The notes below the pieces were generated by a model, which was not told where the DNA came from, did not search any database, and was given only the letters and a program-made list of their open reading frames with translations. A stretch of 64,000 nucleotides of DNA from Shewanella vesiculosa (GTDB lineage Bacteria > Pseudomonadota > Gammaproteobacteria > Enterobacterales > Shewanellaceae), in NCBI RefSeq assembly GCF_021560015.1, contig NZ_CP073588.1, forward strand, positions 4,644,001-4,708,000, written 5' to 3'. Positions 17,105 to 24,268 of this stretch are shown piece by piece. Numbering within the stretch: the first letter of the stretch is position 1; each line of letters starts with the position of its first letter. A program made the translations under genes and the position numbers.

Positions 17105-17953
17105 ATGGAAGTTATAAATAGGATTCTGGATGATTACACAGATTACTGCCATCAGAAACTTGCCGAAGAATTCGGAACATATAGCCTTGGTACATATGAC
17201 CCTATTTATTCGTATCAGAGATATAAATGCAGAATTATTGACAAGAAACTAAGAATCGCTCTTGAGGCAAGTGATTTGGCAGTCCCGCAAATCTATCAGT
17301 CTGCTTATCAAGAAATTATCAGTGATATTGAAAATGGTAATGACCTGAAAAAATATCAAAGTAGAAATTTAAAAAAGCTAGATTACGATGATGACATGTT
17401 ATCTCATTGGGGAATTCAACACTTTCATCTAGGGCAGACTCTAGAAAATGATGGTTATGTTAAAAGAACGGGAGACTTACTGTTTATTCATTTTTCTGGA
17501 ACTAATGCGCACATCCTAGGTTTCTTTAACCATGGGTCGTGGGTTGATCTAGACCTCATCGAAATTCTCCACGAGAACTGGCCTCAGGAACTGGCTGTTT
17601 TTAAATCAGGAAGCAATACAGCCCCTCTGACTGAGTTAGAATATAAAACACTAAGAAAGAAACATACTAATGCGAACTTAACAGTAAAAGATGGTACTGA
17701 ATACCTTTGTCCCGGTATGGGGGTGACAGCAAATGGCGCTCCTATATTTGCAGTATTGAATTCGGACAAGGTAATTTTCATGTTTAACAGGGAATTTGAA
17801 TTAATACGTGAAAATGTTGCCTTGATACTTGAATCAGATCCAGAACAACGAACGAGTGAGACCATTACGATTGGTATGGAGATTGTTGATTCAACGCGTT
17901 CAGTTGTATATCACATCAAGGAAACAGGTTTTAAATTCACGCTGTCAAGCTAA
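17105..17953 (+). CDS. Integron cassette 1: hypothetical protein
   Basis: This 282-residue soluble protein has no recognised family. Visible features are an N-terminal helical half (ILDDYTDYCHQKLAEEFG, KKLRIALEASDLAVPQ), a central HWGIQHFHLGQ motif, and LLFIHFSGTNAHILGFFNHG with several His residues, followed by DLIEILHENWP. A His-rich pattern of this kind suggests an enzyme, perhaps a nuclease-like toxin, but that is speculation. I chose ATG 17105 (GAGGG upstream) because the cassette boundary GTTAGCT lies 12 bases before it; the frame opens earlier, at 17030, outside the cassette. Its TAA stop (17951-17953) lies inside the R'' box of attC1, typical of cassettes. Confidence 0.7.
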   Translation: MEVINRILDDYTDYCHQKLAEEFGTYSLGTYDPIYSYQRYKCRIIDKKLRIALEASDLAVPQIYQSAYQEIISDIENGNDLKKYQSRNLKKLDYDDDMLSHWGIQHFHLGQTLENDGYVKRTGDLLFIHFSGTNAHILGFFNHGSWVDLDLIEILHENWPQELAVFKSGSNTAPLTELEYKTLRKKHTNANLTVKDGTEYLCPGMGVTANGAPIFAVLNSDKVIFMFNREFELIRENVALILESDPEQRTSETITIGMEIVDSTRSVVYHIKETGFKFTLSS

Positions 17954-17995
17954 CAAAGCATTGCAGCGGACAAGCCGCCGAATGCGACGTTAGCT
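17948..17995 (+). repeat. attC1 integron recombination site
   Basis: The R'' box AGCTAAC (17948-17954) and R' box GTTAGCT (17989-17995) are exact complements. The inner arms GCATTGCAGCGG and CCGCCGAATGC pair imperfectly with extrahelical bases, the standard attC architecture. It overlaps the cassette 1 stop codon. At 48 bp it is among the shorter attC sites. Confidence 0.88.
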
Positions 17996-18021
17996 ATCTT
18001 CAGTATATTTTGTCATCTATA

Positions 18022-18030
18022 GGGGGGGGG
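18022..18030 (+). promoter_or_regulatory. G9 homopolymer in the leader of the HEPN/Toprim gene
   Basis: Nine consecutive G residues lie 6 bases before ATG 18037, partly occupying the ribosome-binding region (GGGGGGGGGCAAGGA). Such tracts slip readily in replication and could vary translation between cells, although length variation cannot be seen in one sequence. Confidence 0.5.
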
Positions 18031-18036
18031 CAAGGA

Positions 18037-19212
18037 ATGGGATCATATGCAGTTTTAAGTTTAGGGAAATTAGAAGTTGCTTGGAGCAAAAATGAATTTC
18101 TGCTGAGTCATAGCGAACTCTTTCAGGAGAACTGCCTTCTATCTTCCCCGTATGATGAAGCTGAAAAAGAGTGGTATGAACTTAAACTAGAGCTGGTCAA
18201 AGACAGGCTAGAACTTCTAGGCTACACACTCGAATATGCTAAGAAGCAGTTTGAAAGCCCATCACCATTTAGTGGTGAAGATCCGTTATCTATTAGCTTT
18301 GAGGAAGTGTTAAAAATCCTCAAAACTGTTGACGTGAGTAGAGTAACAAATGAGTTTAGTGAGAAGGTGAAGTCAGGCGAGTTTGCTCCACCGCACGTTC
18401 AAGAATTGATTAAGTCTTCACGAAATTTAGACTTTGCATTTGATCATTGGGATCTAAGTGCTTTATTAGAAAATTTGTGTCCATATTCTCAACTGAGAGT
18501 TCTCTCTGAAAGTCCATTGAACTTAGAGTTACCTGTTTTATGGAACTTTGATGAAGTAGTAAGAAATGGGTGGGTGGAACGCGACGCAATTACTCATGGG
18601 GTTACTAACAAATTTCTAATAGTAACTGAAGGAACCTCTGACTCACGGATACTGAGAAAAGCAATTGACCTATTAAGGCCACATATCAATGATTTATTCT
18701 ATTTTGTTGATATGGAGGGTGGCTACCCTTTTACGGGAACAGGCAACTTATTCAATTTTGTTAAAGGTTTAGGCAGTATTAATATCCAGAATGACGTTCT
18801 AGTGATCTTTGATAATGATGTTGAAGGAGTTCAAGCAATGAATCGTTGTTTAGAGCTTGAACTACCAAAAAATATGAGAATTATGAAATTGCCTGACCTT
18901 GACGAATTCAATAGTTTTCCAACCATTGGGCCAAATAGTGAAGCAAAATCAAATATTAATAGCAAGGCGGCTGCAATAGAATGCTATTTGGATATTGGCA
19001 CGGATGCAAAGATACGATGGACTAATTACAGAGAAGATGTTCAATGCTATCACGGTTCATTGATAGCTAAAGATAAATATAAAAAAGCGTTTCTTAAACA
19101 GAATGAAATCGTATCTGGCTATGATTATCGCAAGCTTGAAAGAATCTTAGATAGTATTATTTTAGAATGCACAGCAATAGCTAACAAAGCGTTGCACCGG
19201 ACAAGCCGGTGA
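18037..19212 (+). CDS. Integron cassette 2: HEPN/Toprim-type protein, predicted defence effector
   Basis: This 391-residue protein begins MGSYAVLSLGKLEVAWSKNEF, the signature opening of the HEPN/Toprim-associated N-terminal domain. Near residue 195 it has a Toprim-like segment: FLIVTEGTSDSRILRKAI (conserved Glu) and, later, NDVLVIFDNDVEGVQAM (DxD). Toprim domains are found in primases, topoisomerases and OLD-type nucleases, and HEPN/Toprim fusions have been predicted to act in anti-phage defence. I chose ATG 18037 for family agreement; the frame opens at TTG 18010. The last ten codons are supplied by attC2, so the C-terminus depends on the neighbouring recombination site. Domain recognition is from motif memory, not a profile search. 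Confidence 0.72.
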   Translation: MGSYAVLSLGKLEVAWSKNEFLLSHSELFQENCLLSSPYDEAEKEWYELKLELVKDRLELLGYTLEYAKKQFESPSPFSGEDPLSISFEEVLKILKTVDVSRVTNEFSEKVKSGEFAPPHVQELIKSSRNLDFAFDHWDLSALLENLCPYSQLRVLSESPLNLELPVLWNFDEVVRNGWVERDAITHGVTNKFLIVTEGTSDSRILRKAIDLLRPHINDLFYFVDMEGGYPFTGTGNLFNFVKGLGSINIQNDVLVIFDNDVEGVQAMNRCLELELPKNMRIMKLPDLDEFNSFPTIGPNSEAKSNINSKAAAIECYLDIGTDAKIRWTNYREDVQCYHGSLIAKDKYKKAFLKQNEIVSGYDYRKLERILDSIILECTAIANKALHRTSR

Positions 19213-19222
19213 ACGCGGCGTT
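19179..19222 (+). repeat. attC2 integron site, left part (interrupted by an IS)
   Basis: The R'' box AGCTAAC (19179-19185), inner arms GCGTTGCACCGG / CCGGTGAACGC and GTT of the R' box are present here. The missing part, AGGT, lies at 21096-21099 just beyond the IS1182-type element. Joining both sides restores GTTAGGT, a perfect GTTRRRY box. Confidence 0.82.
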
Positions 19223-21092
19223 GAGGCTGTAGAATTTCTCCAAAAATGACGTTTCAACGTCTTTTTCATAAATAAAGCAACTTGGTTGTTTTTTGAGCTT
19301 GTAGGGTGTCGATGCCTGTGATCTAATAGATATTATTCACCTACAGTAAATTGTTATGGCCAACTACAAGCCTGACTTATCCTGCCAAAGTAAATTCATT
19401 CCCATCAATTTTTCAGAGCAAATTTTGCCTGGCACATTCGAGTATGCCCTTTGTTATATTATCGAAAATAAACTCGATTTATCGGGGTTTGATGCTTGGT
19501 ATCACAATGATAAAACGGGGGCGGCAGCGTATTCACCAGCAGTGATGCTCAAAATTATTTTACTCGGGTATGCGCATGGGTTAATTAGCAGTCGACGCAT
19601 TGCTAAGGCGTGTGAAAACAATATTTTGTTCATGAGCGTGTCGGGTGATGTACAGCCACATTACACATCGATAGCGGGTTTTGTGGCTAAAATGCATGAA
19701 CAAATAGAACCCTTATTTACTCAAGTGCTGCTGATTTGTGATGAAGAAGGGCTCATTGGCCGCAATATGTTTGCCATCGATGGTTGTAAGTTAAAGTCAA
19801 ATGCGAGCAAAGAATGGAGTGGTACATTTGATGAACTTGGCCGTAAAAAAGCAAAACTAGAACGGGCAAGTAAACGCATTATTGAGCGTCATCAAGCGCA
19901 AGATGGGTTGAGTGAAGAACTCGTCACACAAGACTTAAACCAAAAAGAAAGTTAGATAAAGAAAGTGCGGATAAAATCACGGCATTCCTCGCATCACACC
20001 AAGAAAAATAGGCAGCCAAGGTAAGCCTGTGAAAAGCAATATCACCGACCCTGACAGTGCAAAGATGACCACATCCAAGGGCACCATTCAAGGCTACAAT
20101 GGTATTGCGATAAACGATGATAAACATCAAATTATCTTACAAGCACAAACGTGGGGTTCGGTCGGTGAGCAGCAAACACTCCAGCCAGCAGTCACGCAAT
20201 TAAAACAACAACTCGATAAGCTCAATCCTGTTAACCCCTCAAGCGAGCACACCATAAAATTTACCGCAGACAGTGGCTTTAACAGTGAAGCTAATCTGGC
20301 ATTTATGGCACAAAGTGGCTTTGATACCTACATCGCAGACAATCAATTTAGAAAACGAAACCCGTTGTTTCAAGAAAGTGAAACTTACGAAACCGAGCAA
20401 GAAAAACGCAGATTAAAACGACGTAATGGCAAGCCTCGATTGTTTACTTCAGATGATTTTCATTATGACGAAGCAACGCAAACTTGCCGATGTCCCGCAG
20501 GCAATGAAATGTGGCGAAGCGGTATTAATGTCAAAAGTTATCACCAAGAATACACTCGATTTTGCGGTTATTTAAAAGATTGTAAAACTTGTCCGTTGCA
20601 ACAGCAATGCATGCGAAAACCGCCGATAAAAACGGGTCGGCAAGTGCAGTTTAAAAATGATGCCTCACGGAAAAAACTGAGTTACACCGACAAAATGAAA
20701 GTGAAAATAGACAGCCCAATGGGGCGGCGGCAATATAGCAAACGACTGGGCTGTATCGAACCGGTATTTGGCAATATTACGGTCAACAAAGGGATGAATA
20801 AATTGACCTTACGTGGCCAAGCCAAAGTGAATGCCCAGTGGCAACTGTACTGTCTTGTTCATAACATAGAAAAGTTGCAACAAGCGATGCACTAAGAAGG
20901 GGTAAGCCCTTTTTACCTCAAAAAACGCTTCAAACCCGCCTCAATCCCCCCTAAAGCGCACTAAAAAAACCAACAAAACTGCATGTTAAATAATAATCTA
21001 AACAACACTAAATAATTGAATCAAAATATAAACTCAGATATTGTTTATTCATTAATCAAAATAAATTTAAAAACGAGTAATTCTACAGGCTC
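19223..21092 (+). mobile_element. IS1182-family-like insertion sequence (about 1.87 kb)
   Basis: The ends are marked by 18-bp inverted repeats with two mismatches: GAGGCTGTAGAATTTCTC (19223-19240) and the complement of GAGCCTGTAGAATTACTC (21075-21092). CGTT occurs at both junctions (19219-19222 and 21092-21095) and is a plausible target duplication that overlaps the IS end. The element contains one transposase gene broken by two frameshifts. It inserted within the R' box of attC2, between cassettes 2 and 3. Confidence 0.8.
19356..20895 (+). pseudogene. IS1182-family-like transposase, frameshifted
   Basis: The N-terminal part (MANYKPDLSCQSKFIPINF; LILLGYAHGL-type segment; SSRRIAKACENNILFMSVSG) and the C-terminal part (SGFNSEANLAFMAQSGFD; a Cys cluster CRCPAG...CKTCPLQQQC; RRQYSKRLGCIEPVFGNI) form one DDE transposase. 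The frame breaks near 19949, where GAAAGTTAG would read GAAAAGTTA with one more A. It breaks again near 20008, where GAAAAATAG would read GAAAAAATA. With both restored the protein would be about 513 residues. Either the element is dead or the sequence has two homopolymer undercalls; a similar bias is seen in uppP. Confidence 0.82.
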
Positions 21093-21099
21093 GTTAGGT
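21093..21099 (+). repeat. attC2 integron site, right remnant (GTTAGGT)
   Basis: GTTAGGT directly follows the right IS end and supplies the rest of the attC2 R' box. It marks the start of cassette 3, whose GTG start codon lies nine bases further on; AGGTGAT within and after the box serves as its ribosome-binding site. Confidence 0.75.
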
Positions 21100-21107
21100 G
21101 ATCAGAT

Positions 21108-21380
21108 GTGAGTACTAAGAAGAATGCAGTTGTTGCCATACTTTGCCTTATTCCTACAGTAGTCCTTTTATCGTTTGTAACCTTTAATAATGACTGCCTT
21201 AAAGAAAATGAAGCCAAAGTCATATTCGAAGAAGCTGCTCAATTAGAGATAAATGGCGACCTTAAAGGATCTCGTATAAAATACAAAATTATTGATGCAA
21301 ATGCATGTACAAATTATAAACTGCGTGGTGAGGCGTTTAATAAAGCCGTAGCGATTCAAAAGGTACTTCTCAAATCTTGA
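21108..21380 (+). CDS. Integron cassette 3: small membrane-anchored hypothetical protein
   Basis: This 90-residue protein has one N-terminal transmembrane or signal-anchor segment (AVVAILCLIPTVVLLSFVTF, about residues 7-26). A small helical domain follows with two Cys residues (NNDCLKEN and DANACTNYKLRGEAFNKAVAIQ). No family is recognised; the helical pattern is like a short TPR-type module. The start is GTG 21108; the overlapping ATG at 21106 reads directly into TGA. The gene fits tightly between the attC2 remnant and the attC3 R'' box (21395), exactly as a cassette should. Confidence 0.7.
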   Translation: MSTKKNAVVAILCLIPTVVLLSFVTFNNDCLKENEAKVIFEEAAQLEINGDLKGSRIKYKIIDANACTNYKLRGEAFNKAVAIQKVLLKS

Positions 21381-21394
21381 GTGTCTCTTAAATC

Positions 21395-21401
21395 ACCTAA
21401 C
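21395..21401 (+). repeat. attC3 R'' box, separated from the rest of the site by an IS
   Basis: ACCTAAC matches RYYYAAC and lies 15 bases after the cassette 3 stop. The remainder of attC3 resumes at 23010 after the IS110/IS1111-type element. Joined, the site reads ACCTAAC-AAGACATTCAAACGG, close to attC4, which starts CTAACAAGACGCG. Confidence 0.78.
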
Positions 21402-21888
21402 ACATATGAGCCTCCCGCCAGTCAATAGGCGAGCTTAACTTATTTGACTGCTCTTGCAGTCAAATTCAAATCAATCAACAAATTCATCTACTTCGTATGT
21501 CGGTTAGCTGTCAAATCATCGTTTACAGCAAACACATATAGAGGCTCTCTTAGTGCGATCTTATCGCTGCCTGACGCTTTCCAGATCCTTTGGAATATCA
21601 GGGGCACTAGACATTTATCGGTTAACCCTAAGATGGCACTATTCAAGTCTCAGGTGCTTTATGCACAGTTAGTTTCAGGCTCATTTAAGGTGTAAACGAC
21701 TTTGTTGATTGTATTTATTAATGCGCGCCAATAAGGTGTCTAATCAAAAGGCGATGTAGCTTAAGTAGCATTTGGCATAGTGATGATGGTGAGAAGTCAT
21801 TGCTTCATTAGCCACATCATTCACGGTCATGCTCACTTCTCTTTTTAAGAGTATCTAGTTAGACGTTCAGCTCACCTTATTGCGCGAC
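21402..21888 (-). ncRNA. Candidate seekRNA/bridge-RNA region of the IS1111-type element
   Basis: This non-coding part of the element lies 3' of the recombinase gene, where IS1111 members encode their guide RNA. Two features support that here. AACACATAT at 21531-21539 repeats the attC-IS left junction (21399-21407). GTCGGTTAG at 21500-21508 resembles the complement of the target (GTCTTGTTAG). The RNA boundaries and fold are not determined, and the 83-codon open frame inside (21444-21695) has no coding character. Confidence 0.45.
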
Positions 21889-22932
21889 TTATCCTTTTAA
21901 GAATCGTTGTTCATCAAACACCGTTTTGTTCTTCAACATGAAATAGACGCAGCGGCCAAGCTTATGAGCGAGTGCAGACAACGCTTTAGCCTTACTCATT
22001 CTTTTTTGTAATCGATTAAGGTAGTTACGGGCTTTGTCATTGCCTCGCAGGTACAGCACAGCTGCTTCTGAGAATGCCCATTTCAAATGAGCGTTACCGA
22101 TTTTATTACTATTAGTACCGTAGGTTTTACCCGCCGATTCAGCTTTGCATTTGACCAATCTAGAGTAAGAAGCGAACTTTTGCACTGACTCAAATCGGCA
22201 GATATCACCGATTTCATACAAAATTGTCAGTGACAGAATCTTGCCAATACCTGGTACAGTTTTAAGTAGTTCTAGATACACTGGATTATGATTTTTGGCT
22301 TGTTTTTCAATGAACCATTCAACTTGAGCGAGTTCTTTGGCATAGCAATCAAGCAGCGCCATATCTAAATCAATGTTGCGCTGCACGATAGGGTCTTGAT
22401 ACTGCTCACGAAGTTTTTGTCTTGCTGAAATATTTTTAAGATTTAACTCAGTGGCAGGCAAGTTGTATTGGCTGTTGGTGTTAACCACATGACCTTTGAG
22501 CATGGCACCGTGACGAACAATTTTCATTCGTCGACGTAATAGGTCACGTGCAGCGCGCATTTCACTTGGATAATCATAAGCTATAGGAAAGTTACCACCA
22601 CGCAGTAATGAGGCAATTTTAAAGGAATCGACTTTATCATTTTTGGTTTTACCGCCGTGAATCGCCTTCATATAAAGCGCATGACCTAGTACAAAATCAA
22701 TCCCAAGTTCAGCACACCAATCTGACACCCAATACCAGCAATGCATGCACTCAACGCCGACAATCACATTGCCGATATAGGGTTCTAGTATGAGTAATAA
22801 GTCATCTTTGCTGGCACCTATCTTTTTATGAACAACAACTTCCCCTTTAGAATCAATGATACAGACATAAAGTAAGCGTGCATGTAAATCGATACCACAG
22901 TAGTATGGATGTGAGTTATTATAAAATCTCAT
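21889..22932 (-). CDS. IS110/IS1111-family DEDD transposase (recombinase)
   Basis: This 347-residue recombinase looks intact. The N-terminal RuvC-like domain has GIDLHARLLYVCI (first Asp), IVGVECMHCWYW (Glu) and KNDKVDSFKIASLL (Asp residues). The C-terminal Transposase_20 domain has TVPGIGKILSLTILYEIG and FASYSRLVK with the candidate catalytic Ser. I place the start at ATG 22932 because CAGGAGAA precedes it at good spacing; the frame opens at 22968 but without a binding site. The gene lies 77 bp from the right end of the element, on the minus strand. Confidence 0.87.
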   Translation of the reverse strand: MRFYNNSHPYYCGIDLHARLLYVCIIDSKGEVVVHKKIGASKDDLLLILEPYIGNVIVGVECMHCWYWVSDWCAELGIDFVLGHALYMKAIHGGKTKNDKVDSFKIASLLRGGNFPIAYDYPSEMRAARDLLRRRMKIVRHGAMLKGHVVNTNSQYNLPATELNLKNISARQKLREQYQDPIVQRNIDLDMALLDCYAKELAQVEWFIEKQAKNHNPVYLELLKTVPGIGKILSLTILYEIGDICRFESVQKFASYSRLVKCKAESAGKTYGTNSNKIGNAHLKWAFSEAAVLYLRGNDKARNYLNRLQKRMSKAKALSALAHKLGRCVYFMLKNKTVFDEQRFLKG

Positions 22933-23009
22933 TGAGCTTTCTCCTGTTGGTTTAGTCACCTTAAGCATACCGCTGATGCGGCTTGCTAGGGAGGAGGCTC
23001 AATGAGTAT

Positions 23010-23102
23010 CAAGACATTCAAACGGACAAAAAACAGTTGGTTGTTTTCACTCCGTTCAACATTTTAACCAACAATTTTTTGCCGCTTAATGTGGCGTTAG
23101 TG
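23010..23102 (+). repeat. attC3 integron site, main part
   Basis: This is a VCR-like attC body. ATTCAAACGGAC pairs with GCCGCTTAATG, an inner stem joins AAAAAACAGTTGGTT and AACCAACAATTTTTT, and the site ends with GTGGCGTTAGTG, where GTTAG is the R' core. The R'' box is displaced to 21395-21401 by the IS. The last R' bases (TG) deviate slightly from GTTRRRY. Confidence 0.82.
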
Positions 23103-23118
23103 CTAATAGGTAAATGTA

Positions 23119-23388
23119 TTGTCAATTTATGTAAAAAGGGAAGAAGACAACCAGCATATTACTTGGATTGCTAAAGGTGAGTGGGAGTTGCCATCTCAAA
23201 TTCTAAACCTCGAAAAATGGTTAATTGAGAATGAAAGCAAATTGCCCCCATCTAACTATATTGCTGATATAGGATTTAGTATGCGGAACAACGCGTGTGG
23301 CGGCGGGGCTATTTTAAGTGTGCGAGCAATGGCAATAATGGCTAAGCTCGGAATTAAACTGTATTTATCAGAGTATCCAGATGATTAG
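23119..23388 (+). CDS. Integron cassette 4: small hypothetical protein
   Basis: This 89-residue acidic soluble protein begins SIYVKREEDNQHITWIAKGEW. It has a Gly-rich turn (NNACGGGAILSVRAMAIM) and ends KLYLSEYPDD. The family is not recognised, but its size and its place between two attC sites are typical of cassette genes. The only in-frame start is TTG 23119 with a weak AGGT upstream; ATG 23114 and ATG 23129 both run into early stops. Translation may therefore be poor, or the sequence near the start may contain an error. Confidence 0.6.
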   Translation: MSIYVKREEDNQHITWIAKGEWELPSQILNLEKWLIENESKLPPSNYIADIGFSMRNNACGGGAILSVRAMAIMAKLGIKLYLSEYPDD

Positions 23389-23401
23389 TCAACACCGCAG
23401 C

Positions 23402-23484
23402 ACTAACAAGACGCGTCACAAGGAAAACCACTCGCTGGCCTTCGGCCATTGCGCTCGCGTTTTCCTGTGCGCTTGGCGTTAATC
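23402..23484 (+). repeat. attC4 integron recombination site
   Basis: ACTAAC (R'') and GGCGTTAATC (R') bound an 83-bp palindrome. CGCGTCACAAGGAAAAC and GTTTTCCTGTGCGC pair with small bulges, and a second stem CGCTGGCC-TTC-GGCCATTGCG caps it. This is a classical attC of the Vibrio/Shewanella type and marks the right-hand end of the recognisable array. Confidence 0.85.
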
Positions 23485-23579
23485 CATAGAAATTTTAATC
23501 CTAAACTTACGAATTAGATTTGGAAACCTAGCTCGTTTCTGTCCAAAAATGATTTAGATCCTTTGATTGAAAACGCCCA
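23485..23579. other. Junction between cassette array and repeat D
   Basis: These are 95 bases of AT-rich sequence with no gene, attC or obvious element. The chromosomal backbone or an eroded cassette could begin here. Confidence 0.4.
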
Positions 23580-23935
23580 AATTCAACTCTGAACTTGAGG
23601 TCGTTGAAGAAAATGACGTGAGTCCAGACATGGATGTCTGGCTAGCTTTGGAGGGGAAGGGACGCCCCATCTGAAGCGTTAGCATTTTCGAATAAGGCCG
23701 AGGCCGATTCCAAATAGAGTTAAAAGCTGGATACATTTCCGTCGCAATTTTTTCGCTGCTGTTGTTTGGTTAGAAAGCGAAAATGTTGCCGGAACGGCAG
23801 GGGTGATCCAAGAGGGGATTGCTGTTGATCCCCTTTTGGCCCGTGCAGGGTGGAACCTTGCGATCTTACTTCAAACGAAGTTTGAAAAGTCTGGTGTGGG
23901 TGAAGCGCCACAACGTTAGTGGCCGCAGGCCATAA
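23580..23935 (-). repeat. Dispersed repeat, copy D (inverted)
   Basis: On the minus strand this carries the same blocks as B and C (GGCCTGCGGCCACTAACG, AACAACAGCAGCGAAAA, AATGCTAACGCTTC, TTTTCTTCAACG, TTCAGAGTTGAAT) plus an insert of about 60 bp after CACACCAGACT. Its 3' hairpin CCAGAC-ATCCAT-GTCTGG (23624-23641) keeps the B/C loop with yet another stem sequence. It lies in opposite orientation to copies A-C and ends next to puuB. Confidence 0.8.
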
Positions 23936-24268
23936 AGTACAAAGCAAAAATAACACCTGGATTCCGGCTCAAAAGCATTGCCGGAATGACGCCGTATTTG
24001 GCCCGTGCAGGGTGGAACCTTGCGATCTTACTTCAAACGAAGTTTGAAAAGTCTGGTGTGGGCGAAGCGCCACGACGTTAGTGGCCGCAGGCCATAAAGT
24101 ACAAAAGTACAAAGCAAAAATAACACCTTGATTCCGGCTCAAAAGCATTGCCGGAATGACGCCGTATTTGGCCCGTGCAGGGTGGAACCTTGCGATCTTA
24201 CTTCAAACGAAGTTTGAAAAGTCCTGTGTGGGCGAAGCGCCACGACGTTAGTGGCCGCAGGCCATAAA
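23838..24268 (-). repeat. Three tandem partial units of the dispersed repeat (162 and 170 bp periods)
   Basis: Units start with GGCCCGTGCAGGGTGGAACC at 23838, 24000 and 24170. They are near identical over GATCTTACTTCAAACGAAG...CGTTAGTGGCCGCAGGCC. The first two are followed by the ATTCCGGC/GCCGGAAT hairpin module; the third stops before puuB. The first unit overlaps copy D. Confidence 0.82.

Larger units (their letters stand above)
21402..23009 (-). mobile_element. IS1111-type (IS110 family) element inserted in attC3
   Basis: This is an element of about 1.61 kb. Subterminal inverted repeats are visible as TGAGCCTCCCGCC (from about 21407) and, on the other strand at the right end, TGAGCCTCCTCCC (from about 22998 downward). 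No target duplication is seen. Subterminal repeats, absence of duplication and a non-coding stretch of nearly 490 bp downstream of the recombinase fit the IS1111 subgroup, one branch of which (IS1111-attC) is known to target integron attC sites. The exact junctions are uncertain by one or two bases. Confidence 0.8.

Noticed and set aside
21444..21695. 83-codon frame in the IS1111 non-coding end
   Set aside because: This part of the element is expected to encode a guide RNA, and the translation has no protein-like features.
23720..23956. 78-codon minus-strand frame in repeat copy D
   Set aside because: It translates the repeat and tandem unit; stops and frame differ in the other copies.
23838..24268. 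Possible CRISPR array from the 160-170-bp periodic units
   Set aside because: Units are near identical throughout with no short-repeat/unique-spacer pattern.
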